NCBI RefSeq assembly: GCF_019799905.1 | Contig: NZ_JABGCI010000002.1 | Location: forward strand, 434,001 to 498,000 | Source of the DNA: Trujillonella endophytica | GTDB taxonomy: Bacteria > Actinomycetota > Actinomycetes > Mycobacteriales > Geodermatophilaceae | Direction: 5' to 3' | Length of the DNA stretch: 64,000 bases | Part shown: piece by piece, positions 1 through 7,697 of the stretch | How positions within the stretch are numbered: position 1 is the first letter of the stretch | How the letters are laid out: every line of letters starts with the position of its first letter | Notes under the pieces: model-generated | Databases searched by the model: none | The model's input: only the letters and a program-made list of their open reading frames with translations | Told to the model about the DNA's origin: nothing | Position numbers and translations under genes: made by a program

Positions 1-1
1 C

Positions 2-2743
2 GACGGCCGGCGCCTAGCTTCGTACACCGGTCGGCAGCTCCGCCTGTGGCGGCCGGATATATGGCACGAGGTATTTATTCGCGATTACCCGGACGAGATC
101 GTGAGTCTGTCGTGGTCTCTCGAGTCAAAATACTTCGCGGTCGGCTTTAAGGACGGCGCCATTCAAGTGCACGATGGTGTCGACGGTGAAGAGATACACT
201 GGCTGACCACGAGCGGTCCTCGGGTCTATACGACCTGGCTGCCAGAACGCATCCTGGTCGCCGTAACAAGGCACGGCGACATCCATATGTACACGGTAGA
301 AGAGATCGACTGTTTCGAGACTCTTCAGTTGGATGATGCACACGAGGGTTATGCGGTCGATGCGGTTCGCCGTGTCGGTGATCAGGGGTTCGCGACTCTG
401 GGACACGATCGGAGTGTCCGCATTTGGGATATCAGCCAGTTCACCGAGGGCACTCTCGTTCAAGTGGTCGAATCACCGACCGGCCGCATAATACAGGACT
501 TCGACGTTTCTGACGACGGACGGTTCGTTGTCATATTTGACCTTCAGGGCTGGTTGTCGCTCTTCGATGTCCTTCGCGGCGAGCAACTGCCGTCTCCCCC
601 TAGCACTCAACGCCGCCTACGCGGGATGACCCACCTTGCTGGCTTCAAGCCGGGGACTCTCACGTTTGCAGCCGTCGATGACGGGGCGAGCCGGGCCGTC
701 TTCTTAGACATAGTCCCGGACAAGGATCGACCACAGTCACTCTCGGAGAGCGTCCGGTACAGAAACGCAAAGGTAGTCATCGTCGGCGATACCGGGGTTG
801 GGAAGTCCGGTCTGGCTCTTGCTCTCACCAATCAGTCGTTCGTCCCCACAGAGTCGACACACGCGCGACACGTTTGGAGTCTGGGCGTGGAAACCGTCGC
901 GTTGACCGAAGGGGAGACGGAGAATCGGGAGGTCCTGATCTGGGACCTGGCAGGACAGGCGGGCTACCGCTCCTTTCACAAGCTCTCCCTTCGTGACGTG
1001 TCGGTTGGCTTAGTAGTGTTCGATGCACGCAGCGAAAGTGACCCCTTTAAGGGTGTCCCCTTCTGGGCTAGGGCACTTGACGACGTCGTCACCGACATCC
1101 AGCCAAAGAAGATTCTCGTGTCCGCGCGCTGCGATCGAGGGTCTGTCTCGGCAAGTATCGACCGGATCGATAAGGTCTTGGAGCGTTTCGGCTTCAGTGA
1201 GTTGATTGAGACAAGCGCAAAAACGGGTGAAGGGGTGCACCCACTCCAGTCAGCTGTCGCTGACGCGATAACGTGGACTGAGTTGCCAGTCATCGTAGCC
1301 CCACGTGCATTCGTGGAGACAAGATCCTTCCTGGTCGACTGTAAGGCGCAAGGGCGACTGGTCGATAAAGTTGAGGATCTTTATGCCGAGTTCAGTCGTC
1401 AAGGTCGATCCGAGGCCGTCAGTCGCTCCATCTTCGAGCTATGTTTGAACCGACTTGAAGCGGCAGGTCTTGCCACGCGACTCGCCGTGAACGGTGAGTG
1501 GCTACTGCAGCCGGAACTGCTCGACCGGTATGTGGCTTACATGGCCCAGGCTGCGCGTAAGGAGCCTGACGGGCTTGGCCAAATCCTTGAGCAGGATGCA
1601 CTCCTGGGCCACTACTCTCATGAAGAGCTGCCGTCAGTTGGTGACGAAAGAATCATGCTCGTAACAGCTGTGAACGAGGTCGTGGGACGCAACCTTGCGC
1701 TACGAGTCCCAACGGACGTCGGACAAATGCTCGTGTTTCCGTCGGAGCGTCGTACGGACCTTCGGGATTACCCGTCCGGGTACGACTTGGCGGTTGAATA
1801 TCGATTCGTCGGCGCGGTGTCCAGCATCTACGCGGGCGTAGCGGTGAAACTAATCAATTCACTGTCTCAGAGTGCCACCTACGAGTTGTACCATAATTCG
1901 GTACTGTTTACCAGTGAGAGCGAGGGAGAGTACGGATTTGCTGTAGACTTTCCGGAAGTCGATGACGACTCGTCCGGGCGTCTCATAGTCTTTTTTGAAA
2001 CCGATGTGCGCCGAGACACTCGCCTTCAGTTCTTACGCTATGTGGACTTCCAGCTCCGCTCACTTGCTACCGGAAGAGTGCAGCGCGATCGCGTTTATTC
2101 GTGTTGTAGCATCAGGGTTGACCCGGAAGTGGTTGAGCTGCGGCGCACTCGGGGGCACGGAACGGTCGTGTGCGCCGTATGCGAACGGCGCTGGCCAATG
2201 GACGATTTGGAGTCAAGCGGCTCCGTAATGGCCTTGGTGCAAAGGGACCGTGACGCAGCTGAGGAGCAAGCTAAGCAGCAGCGTCTAGCGATCATGCCTA
2301 GCCTCAAGCAAGAAGCGTCGTATCACGTGTTTCTGTGCCATAACGCAATAGACGGGCCTAGCGTCGGAGAGTTGGCGGAGGAACTTGGCCAGGCCGGCGT
2401 GTTGGCCTGGGTTGATAAGGCGCAATTGCTTGGCGGGCGTGTCGCCATGAGGGAGATTGAGGCGGTTATCAAGAGCGTCCCCGCCATCGCCGTGGTCATA
2501 GGTCCGAACTCAATTGGACGGTGGCAGGAAGAAGAGTACTACGCGTCATTGAGTCAGGCCGTGATATCACGCTCGGAAGGACGCGAAGTGCGTTTGATCC
2601 CAATCCTCCTTCCCGGAGCTGGTCCACTCGATGAGTTGCCGGCGTTCCTTCGCACGCGCTCTGTGGTCGACATGCGAGCATCCGGCGTAGGTGACAGTCG
2701 AAAAATGCGCGAACTGGTCTCTGCTGTGCTAGGGCAGCCTTGA
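2..2743 (+). CDS. WD40 - Ras/Roc-like GTPase - TIR multidomain protein (5' end cut by window edge)
   Basis: The frame is open to the left edge, so the gene starts outside the window. The first codons already read as a WD40 repeat (DGRRLAS...LRLWRPD), which argues against a start at the GTG at 101. Visible domains, counting from base 2: WD40-type repeats (about 1-245); a small GTPase (about 255-430) with P-loop GDTGVGKS, G3 DLAGQ and G5 ETSAKTGEG, while the G4 motif NKxD is degenerate (ARCD); a winged-helix-like part; a beta-rich part; a CxxC (CAVC, near 724); and a C-terminal TIR domain (about 774-905, from YHVFLCHN). Base composition is clearly less GC-rich than the rest of the window. A sensor - NTPase switch - TIR effector layout is typical of bacterial immune or conflict proteins, and TIR domains often cleave NAD+. 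Function here is inferred, but the domain calls are firm. Confidence 0.85.
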   Translation, partial: DGRRLASYTGRQLRLWRPDIWHEVFIRDYPDEIVSLSWSLESKYFAVGFKDGAIQVHDGVDGEEIHWLTTSGPRVYTTWLPERILVAVTRHGDIHMYTVEEIDCFETLQLDDAHEGYAVDAVRRVGDQGFATLGHDRSVRIWDISQFTEGTLVQVVESPTGRIIQDFDVSDDGRFVVIFDLQGWLSLFDVLRGEQLPSPPSTQRRLRGMTHLAGFKPGTLTFAAVDDGASRAVFLDIVPDKDRPQSLSESVRYRNAKVVIVGDTGVGKSGLALALTNQSFVPTESTHARHVWSLGVETVALTEGETENREVLIWDLAGQAGYRSFHKLSLRDVSVGLVVFDARSESDPFKGVPFWARALDDVVTDIQPKKILVSARCDRGSVSASIDRIDKVLERFGFSELIETSAKTGEGVHPLQSAVADAITWTELPVIVAPRAFVETRSFLVDCKAQGRLVDKVEDLYAEFSRQGRSEAVSRSIFELCLNRLEAAGLATRLAVNGEWLLQPELLDRYVAYMAQAARKEPDGLGQILEQDALLGHYSHEELPSVGDERIMLVTAVNEVVGRNLALRVPTDVGQMLVFPSERRTDLRDYPSGYDLAVEYRFVGAVSSIYAGVAVKLINSLSQSATYELYHNSVLFTSESEGEYGFAVDFPEVDDDSSGRLIVFFETDVRRDTRLQFLRYVDFQLRSLATGRVQRDRVYSCCSIRVDPEVVELRRTRGHGTVVCAVCERRWPMDDLESSGSVMALVQRDRDAAEEQAKQQRLAIMPSLKQEASYHVFLCHNAIDGPSVGELAEELGQAGVLAWVDKAQLLGGRVAMREIEAVIKSVPAIAVVIGPNSIGRWQEEEYYASLSQAVISRSEGREVRLIPILLPGAGPLDELPAFLRTRSVVDMRASGVGDSRKMRELVSAVLGQP

Positions 2744-2980
2744 GCCCAGCCGAGGCGGGCGAGGCGACACCCCATATCCGCTAGAGATTTGTTGCGGGCC
2801 AGTACAAGAGGATCTGGATCGCGTAATCAATAACCCCGGGTCACGTCACGGGCAGGGCAAGGTCAGGGGCACATCGGGGGCACACAACGTTGACCAAGCT
2901 TGGGCACCGTCGAGAACCGGCCACCCTGAAGTGGCAGGTCAGCGGTGTACTGCCCGATACACGTCCTGGTCAGCGGGGCG
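2744..2980. other. Island-end non-coding stretch
   Basis: No gene can be supported between the TIR protein stop and the tRNA-derived site. The sequence keeps an island-like, less GC-rich composition up to about 2930. It contains a short direct repeat (GGGGCACA, twice within 2866-2884). This is the spacer between the last island gene and the attachment site. Confidence 0.5.
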
Positions 2981-3013
2981 CCTGCGACTGATTCCTAAAC
3001 CGTGTGTCGCAGG
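2981..3013. repeat. Inverted repeat across the att core
   Basis: CCTGCGAC (2981-2988) is the reverse complement of GTCGCAGG (3006-3013), with 17 nt between, centred on the anticodon-loop part of the tRNA fragment. Tyrosine recombinase core sites often carry such arms. The right arm belongs to the tRNA T-stem and variable region. The left arm lies on the island side and is not part of a tRNA. Confidence 0.5.
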
Positions 3014-3033
3014 TTCGAATCCTGCCGGGGGCA
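2992..3033 (+). other. 3' fragment of tRNA-Arg(CCT)-like gene = probable att site
   Basis: The segment reads as the 3' half of a tRNA: anticodon-loop-like TTCCTAA, the 3' anticodon strand ACCGT, a variable loop, a perfect T-arm (GCAGG-TTCGAAT-CCTGC, 3009-3025), the 3' acceptor strand CGGGGGC and discriminator A (3033). The matching 5' acceptor strand (GCCCCCG) and a D-arm are absent upstream, and the 5' anticodon strand pairs poorly, so this is not a complete tRNA. A displaced tRNA 3' end next to a lower-GC segment is the usual signature of an integrative element whose integrase uses a tRNA gene. Identity as Arg(CCT) rests on recall of the actinobacterial consensus. Confidence 0.75.
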
Positions 3034-3223
3034 CCCACAGAACCGCTGGTCGGAGGACTCGGCGGCTCGCGGCCGGGTGGGCGGACGGCGCACCACGGGC
3101 CCAGGTGCGCGTCACGGTGGCGACGAGCGGTTGGCCGAGGGTGGGCGGGGCACGCGGGGGCAGCGGTTCGGAGCCCCCGGGTCCGGGCACTGTCGGCAGA
3201 ACCCCACCGACCGGAACGAGCAC
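3034..3223. other. Non-coding stretch between att site and rsbW-like gene
   Basis: GC-rich host-type sequence. Open frames run through it but none has a supportable start or recognisable protein. It presumably holds the promoter of the kinase/phosphatase pair. I see no clear -10/-35 pair. Confidence 0.4.
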
Positions 3224-3694
3224 ATGTCACCGGACCCCTGGCCACACCGGCCACCGCCTCCCGCCACGGGGCCCCGCTTCCACCTCGAGATCCGCCGACC
3301 GGCCGAGCTGCGGACGCTCCGGGCCGCGCTCCGCTCGTGGTGCCCCGAGGCGCTCGGGGCGGACGACCCCGACGGCACGGTCCTCGACACCCTCCTGCTC
3401 GCGGTCGACGAGCTGGCCTCGAACGGCCTCCGGCACGGAGGCGCCCCCGTGTCGGTGACCGTCGCCCGGGAGGACCGTGACCTGCTCCTCGTCGTCGCCG
3501 ACGAGGACCCGGAGCACGGACCTCGACCGGCCGTCGACCGCGACCCCGCCCACGGCGGCATGGGCCTGCCGATGGTCGCCGGCGTCACCACCACCCGAGG
3601 GTGGACGGCCGTCGACGACCGGAAGCACGTCTGGGCCTGCATCCCGACCGATCAGGTGCCGACGGACCGCGCGGGCGAGCGGTCCCACCCATGA
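3224..3694 (+). CDS. RsbW-like serine kinase / anti-sigma factor (HATPase_c_2)
   Basis: 156 aa if started at ATG 3224 (MSPDPWPH). A GHKL-type ATPase fold is visible: N-box DELASNGLRHG, then VVADEDPEHG, and a G-box-like GGMGLPMV near the end. RsbW/SpoIIAB-type proteins bind sigma factors or phosphorylate a serine on STAS-domain antagonists, in the cytoplasm. The stop overlaps the start of the next gene (ATGA), so kinase and PP2C phosphatase are translationally coupled, the classic partner-switch arrangement. No sigma factor is adjacent, so the target is unknown. The nearest STAS protein is the STAS-ANTAR protein at 6381-7463. The open frame extends upstream, but this ATG is the first plausible start before the domain. 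Confidence 0.85.
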   Translation: MSPDPWPHRPPPPATGPRFHLEIRRPAELRTLRAALRSWCPEALGADDPDGTVLDTLLLAVDELASNGLRHGGAPVSVTVAREDRDLLLVVADEDPEHGPRPAVDRDPAHGGMGLPMVAGVTTTRGWTAVDDRKHVWACIPTDQVPTDRAGERSHP

Positions 3695-4911
3695 GCGAGG
3701 GACGCTCCGACGGAACTCCGACCTCGCGGAGCGAGGACCCCCTGCGGTCACTGCTGCGCGACATCCACCTGCTCGCACCCGATCAGCTCTCCGCCGTCGT
3801 CGCCGCGCACGGCCGGAGGTTCGGTGCGCGCGAGACCGTCATCTACCTCGTGGACTACGAACAGCTCCTCCTGCAGCCGCTGCGGGGCGAGGGCGTCCCG
3901 GTGCGGCAGGAGCTGAGCGTCGACGGGTCCCTCGGCGGACGGGCGTTCCGCCAGGTCGAGATGCTCTCCTCCGCGGCGTACGGGCGCACCAGGCGGCTGT
4001 GGGTGCCGCTGCTGGACGGCGTCGAGCGACTGGGCGTCGTGGAGTTCGTGGTGGACGACGTGACCCCCGAGGTGCAGGAGGAGCTGCGGGCCTTCGTGGG
4101 CCTGATCGCCGAGCTCGTCATCGTCAACGACGCCTACACCGACATCTTCACCCAGCTCCGCCGGCGCAAGACGATGAGCCTGGCCGCGGAGATGCAGTGG
4201 GACCTCCTGCCCCCGCTGACCTACGCCTCGGACCGCGTGGTCATCTCCGGAGCGCTGGAGCCCGCCTACGACATCGGCGGAGACACCTTCGACTACGCCG
4301 TCAACGGCCCGATCGTCGACCTGATGGTGCTCGACGCCGTGGGGCACGGGCTGCCCGCCGCCGTCCTGGCCTCGACCGCCATCGGCGCCTACCGCCACGC
4401 ACGCCGGGAGAAGCACGACCTCCCCGACGTCTCGGCGGCGGTGAACGACGTGATCGCCGGCGAGTTCACCGGCAGCCGGTTCGCCACCGCCGCGATCGCC
4501 CGGCTGCACCTGGACACCGGTCAGCTGCGCTGGGTCAACGCCGGACACCCCGATCCGCTCATCGTCCGCAACGGCGCGCTGCTGCACCCGGGACCGTGCA
4601 AGCCGCACCCCCCACTCGGGCTGCAGGTCACGAAGCCCGACGTCTGCGAGACCCAGCTCCACCCCGGCGACCGCGTCATCCTCTACACCGACGGCATCGT
4701 CGAGGCCCGGTCCCCGGAGGGGGAGTTCTTCGGCGAGGAGCGGCTGGCCGACTTCATCCACCGGGCCACCACGGCCGGTGATCCGGCACCCGAGACCGTC
4801 CGGAAGCTGATGCGGCACGTCCTCGCCCACCAGGCCGACCACCTCCAGGACGACGCCAGCCTCATCGTCCTGGAGTGGCGCACCGGCGACGAACGACGCC
4901 TGCAGGTCTGA
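3691..4911 (+). CDS. GAF-SpoIIE (PP2C-type) serine phosphatase, RsbU-like
   Basis: 406 aa from ATG 3691, overlapping the kinase stop by 4 nt. The N-terminal ~150 residues look like a GAF-type sensor (LLQPLRGEGVPV...WVPLLDGVERLGVVEF). The C-terminal half is a SpoIIE/PP2C phosphatase with the acidic metal-binding motifs YDIGGDTFDY and LDAVGHGLPAA, then NAGHPDPL and the late YTDGIVEA. Such enzymes dephosphorylate phospho-serine on STAS anti-anti-sigma proteins and reverse the partner kinase. With the gene before it, this makes a phosphorylation switch in which the GAF domain probably senses a small ligand or redox state. No membrane segments are seen. Confidence 0.9.
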   Translation: MSEGRSDGTPTSRSEDPLRSLLRDIHLLAPDQLSAVVAAHGRRFGARETVIYLVDYEQLLLQPLRGEGVPVRQELSVDGSLGGRAFRQVEMLSSAAYGRTRRLWVPLLDGVERLGVVEFVVDDVTPEVQEELRAFVGLIAELVIVNDAYTDIFTQLRRRKTMSLAAEMQWDLLPPLTYASDRVVISGALEPAYDIGGDTFDYAVNGPIVDLMVLDAVGHGLPAAVLASTAIGAYRHARREKHDLPDVSAAVNDVIAGEFTGSRFATAAIARLHLDTGQLRWVNAGHPDPLIVRNGALLHPGPCKPHPPLGLQVTKPDVCETQLHPGDRVILYTDGIVEARSPEGEFFGEERLADFIHRATTAGDPAPETVRKLMRHVLAHQADHLQDDASLIVLEWRTGDERRLQV

Positions 4912-4980
4912 CCACTGCGGCGCCCCGGGCCGGGACGCCGAGCCGCACGAAGGGTTCGGGCCCGTCCTCCGGGACAGCGG

Positions 4981-5484
4981 TCAGCGCGAGCTCTTGGCCT
5001 TCTTCCCCTTGTCCTTGTCCGCCTTGCGTGCGGCCTTGGCGCTCTTCTCCTCGGCCTGGGCACGCGCCTTCCTGCCGGCCTTCTTCTTGCCCGCCGGCAC
5101 GTCCGCCGTCGCGGTCGCGGCCGCCGTGGACGATGCCGAGCGCGACTCCCCGTCCCCCGGGACGCCGGCCTCGCCGGCCCTCGGCCCCGCCGGGGTCGAC
5201 TCCCCCACGCCCTGGCTGAGCAGCGTCCTGAACCCCGTGCCGGCGCGGAAGGCGGGGACCACCGACGGACCCACCTGGATCGTCTCCCCGGTCCGCGGAT
5301 TGCGGCCCACCCGCGACGCCCGCTCACGGCGCTCGAAGGTCCCGAAGCCGGTCAACGACACCCGCTCACCCCGGGCGACGCTGCCCTCGATCTCCTCCAG
5401 CACCCCGTTGACGGCAGCCACGGCCGTCGCGCGGTCGCCGTTCAGCCGTTCGGTCATCCGGGCGATGAGGTCGGACTTGTTCAC
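4981..5484 (-). CDS. hup: HU-type nucleoid protein with H1-like basic tail
   Basis: 167 aa from GTG 5484, with a good AGGAG ribosome site upstream. Residues 1-90 are a full HU/IHF fold (NKSDLIARMTERL, then TGFGTFERRERASRVGRNPRTGE, whose arm carries the DNA-contacting Arg/Pro). The remainder is a low-complexity Ala/Lys/Arg tail (KKKAGRKARAQ...KADKDKGKKAKSSR), as in mycobacterial HupB and Streptomyces HupS. The tail is expected to add sequence-independent DNA binding and compaction. HU binds bent or nicked DNA as a dimer. The gene stands alone, divergent from the RibD-type reductase. Confidence 0.95.
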   Translation of the reverse strand: MNKSDLIARMTERLNGDRATAVAAVNGVLEEIEGSVARGERVSLTGFGTFERRERASRVGRNPRTGETIQVGPSVVPAFRAGTGFRTLLSQGVGESTPAGPRAGEAGVPGDGESRSASSTAAATATADVPAGKKKAGRKARAQAEEKSAKAARKADKDKGKKAKSSR

Positions 5485-5714
5485 CGGAGCTCTCCTCTGG
5501 GTCGTGGGCAACGCGGAGCGGTCCGGGAGGAGCGGACAGTACGACCATCTTGACCGCCAGGCCGCATCCTCGCAGGTCAGGGACCCGGGGCTATCGCTTG
5601 CCGAGGTGACCCTGCGACGGGGAGTCGACCGGTCGGTGCGGGCGCGCCGATGAGTTCGCCGGTGGCCGACGGTCCACCTCCCGACCGGGACCACCGACTC
5701 ATCGGGAGCAGGAC

Positions 5715-6350
5715 ATGGGGCTGATCCACATCGAGGTGTTCGCGACGCTCGACCTCGTCGGGCAGGCGCCCGGCGCCCCCGGCGAGGACACCGACGGCGG
5801 GTTCCCGTTCGGCGGGTGGCAGGCGCCCCTGCTGGACGACGTCTCCGGGGCGCAGGTCGGCGCCGCGTACGAGGGCACGGACGCCCTGCTGCTCGGCCGG
5901 CGGACGTACGACATCTTCGCCGCCCACTGGCCGCACCAGCAGGGCGGCCAGGACGACGACATCGCAACGCTCTTCACCCGCATCCCGAAGTACGTGGCCT
6001 CCCGCGGCAGGCCGGACCTCCCGTGGGCCGGCTCCACGCAGCTCGGCCCCGACCTGGCCGGTGCGGTGCGCGCGATCCGGGACCGGCACGAGCACGTCAA
6101 GGTGGTCGGGAGCCTGGACCTGGTGCAGACCCTCCTGCGCGAGAGGCTCTTCGACCGTCTCGACCTCTGGGTGCACCCGATCGTGCTCGGCGTCGGGAAG
6201 AAGGTGTTCGACGGCGGCGCGGTGCCCGCGAACCTCACCCTCCTCGAACCGCCCGCGGCCGGCCCGAAGGGCACCGTGTACCTGCGCTACGAGCTCGCCG
6301 AGGGCACGCCCGCGACGGGGGACATGAGCGCACCCGGTCGCGGTGTCTGA
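5715..6350 (+). CDS. Dihydrofolate reductase-like (RibD C-terminal family) protein
   Basis: 211 aa from ATG 5715. The start MGLIHIEVFATLDLVGQAP and the LLLGRRTYDIF motif near residue 60 are typical of the RibD-C / YwjB-type family of NADPH-dependent reductases with a DHFR fold. Later family marks are VVGSLDLVQTLL and LDLWVHPIVLGVGKKVF. Substrates of these stand-alone proteins are mostly unknown, and the similarity does not mean folate or riboflavin synthesis. It is a single gene, divergent from hup and convergent with the STAS-ANTAR gene. Confidence 0.85.
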   Translation: MGLIHIEVFATLDLVGQAPGAPGEDTDGGFPFGGWQAPLLDDVSGAQVGAAYEGTDALLLGRRTYDIFAAHWPHQQGGQDDDIATLFTRIPKYVASRGRPDLPWAGSTQLGPDLAGAVRAIRDRHEHVKVVGSLDLVQTLLRERLFDRLDLWVHPIVLGVGKKVFDGGAVPANLTLLEPPAAGPKGTVYLRYELAEGTPATGDMSAPGRGV

Positions 6351-6380
6351 CGGCGCCACCGGTGAGGTGTCCGCGCCCGG

Positions 6381-7463
6381 TCAGAGCTCCCCGGTCCGGA
6401 TGAGGGACTCCGCGACCTCCCGCAGCCCCGTGTTCCTGGTCGACGAGGCGCGGGTGAGGGCGGCCAAGGCACGGTCGGCGGTCAGCCCGTAGCGCTCCAT
6501 GAGCATGCCCTGGGCCTGGCCGATGGTGTCCTCGTGCGCGATGGCGAGTGCCCTGTGGTGCCGGTGCCGGGTGCCCGAGACGACGTCCGCGGCCACGGCG
6601 GCGAAGAGGTGCGCCTCCCGCCACGTCCGCTCGTCGAAGGCGTCCAGCGCCGTCGACGAGACGATCAGCGAGCCGACCGCCGAGGCGTCGGCACCGCCCA
6701 GCCGCAGCGTCAGGAGGCTCCCCCGGGCGCCCGTCGTCAGCGCCGCCACGGCGGCCGATCGGCTCGCGCCGACGCCGGCTCGCGGTGGCCGTCCCCGCTC
6801 GGCCGCCGCCCACCAACCGGGCGCGTGCGGACCGTCGAGGACCCCCAGCTCGGCCCGCTCCACCGCGGGGAGGAACCGCAGCGCCTCGTCGGCGAGCGCG
6901 CCGGCGACGGTCGGCACGTCCTCGCAACGGCTCCAGACCGCGGCCCGGCGCAGCAGGACCAGACCGGTGTCCGCCGCCGCGCCGTCCGGTTCCGCGGCCG
7001 GCACGGCCCCGACGAGCCTGAGGTGACGGCGGACGAGAGGTCCGCCGGGAGGCATCGGATCCGACGGGGACGCGACGTCCGGCGCCGGTCGCCGGTCGCC
7101 CGGAGCGGTCCGGAGCTGGGTCACCCGCTCGAGCCCCACCCCGGCCAGGAGCCGCAGCGGGGGGCCCGTGGCGACGATGATGCGCAGCGCCCGCCCCCTC
7201 GCACGGCTGTGCGCGTACGTCTCCAGCAGCACGCGCACCGCGGAGTCGCCGACGAAGGCGACCGCGCACAGGTCGACCGTGACCTGGCGGTGGCCGGCGT
7301 CCGAGGCCGTGTGGAGGGCGTCGCCCAGGACCGCGGTCCCGGCGTCGTCCAGGTCGCCGGTGACCGCGAGCGTCACCGACCCGGGGAGGTCCGAGGTGAC
7401 CCGGACGGTGGGCGGCTCCGGCGCAGAGCTGGACGCGTCCGGTGTCGGGTCGTTCGGAGCCAT
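6381..7463 (-). CDS. STAS - (GAF-like) - ANTAR regulatory protein
   Basis: 360 aa. Residues ~18-115 form a STAS domain (VTLAVTGDLDDAGTAVL...VTVDLCAVAFVGDSAVRVLL). The serine in GDSAV aligns by eye with the phosphorylated serine of anti-anti-sigma factors. A middle part (~145-300) resembles a degenerate GAF sensor. The C-terminal ~60 residues are an ANTAR domain (AHEDTIGQAQGMLMERYGL...AL), which binds paired RNA hairpins and causes transcription antitermination. The fusion would let a kinase/phosphatase switch control an RNA-binding output. The RsbW/RsbU-like pair lies 1.5-3 kb away and may act on it, which is inferred. The gene is divergent from the next GAF-ANTAR gene. Confidence 0.85.
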   Translation of the reverse strand: MAPNDPTPDASSSAPEPPTVRVTSDLPGSVTLAVTGDLDDAGTAVLGDALHTASDAGHRQVTVDLCAVAFVGDSAVRVLLETYAHSRARGRALRIIVATGPPLRLLAGVGLERVTQLRTAPGDRRPAPDVASPSDPMPPGGPLVRRHLRLVGAVPAAEPDGAAADTGLVLLRRAAVWSRCEDVPTVAGALADEALRFLPAVERAELGVLDGPHAPGWWAAAERGRPPRAGVGASRSAAVAALTTGARGSLLTLRLGGADASAVGSLIVSSTALDAFDERTWREAHLFAAVAADVVSGTRHRHHRALAIAHEDTIGQAQGMLMERYGLTADRALAALTRASSTRNTGLREVAESLIRTGEL

Positions 7464-7697
7464 GCCCGGTCCTCAGAAAGGTCGCCGGGTCCGGGGCGAG
7501 GTGTCCAGTCGCCTCGAGGAGGCGCTCCCACGCTACCGATGCCGGCAGGCCGCGGCCAGACGAGCGAGCCTCCGCCGGTCGACCACCCGGCGCGGACGCC
7601 GCCGGGTGTTACCGTCCGCGAGGACGAGCGTCGATCCGGCGATCACCGCCGGACGGTCCTGGACCCGGCCCCTCTCTGTCGTTCCGGCGAGGCGGCC

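Noticed and set aside
2866..2884. Short GGGGCACA direct repeat as integrase arm site
   Set aside because: Two 8-nt copies are too little evidence without the integrase gene or further copies.
2930..3040. Complete tRNA gene
   Set aside because: T-arm and 3' acceptor strand are perfect, but no 5' acceptor strand or proper D-arm precedes them and the 5' anticodon strand mismatches. A fragment only.
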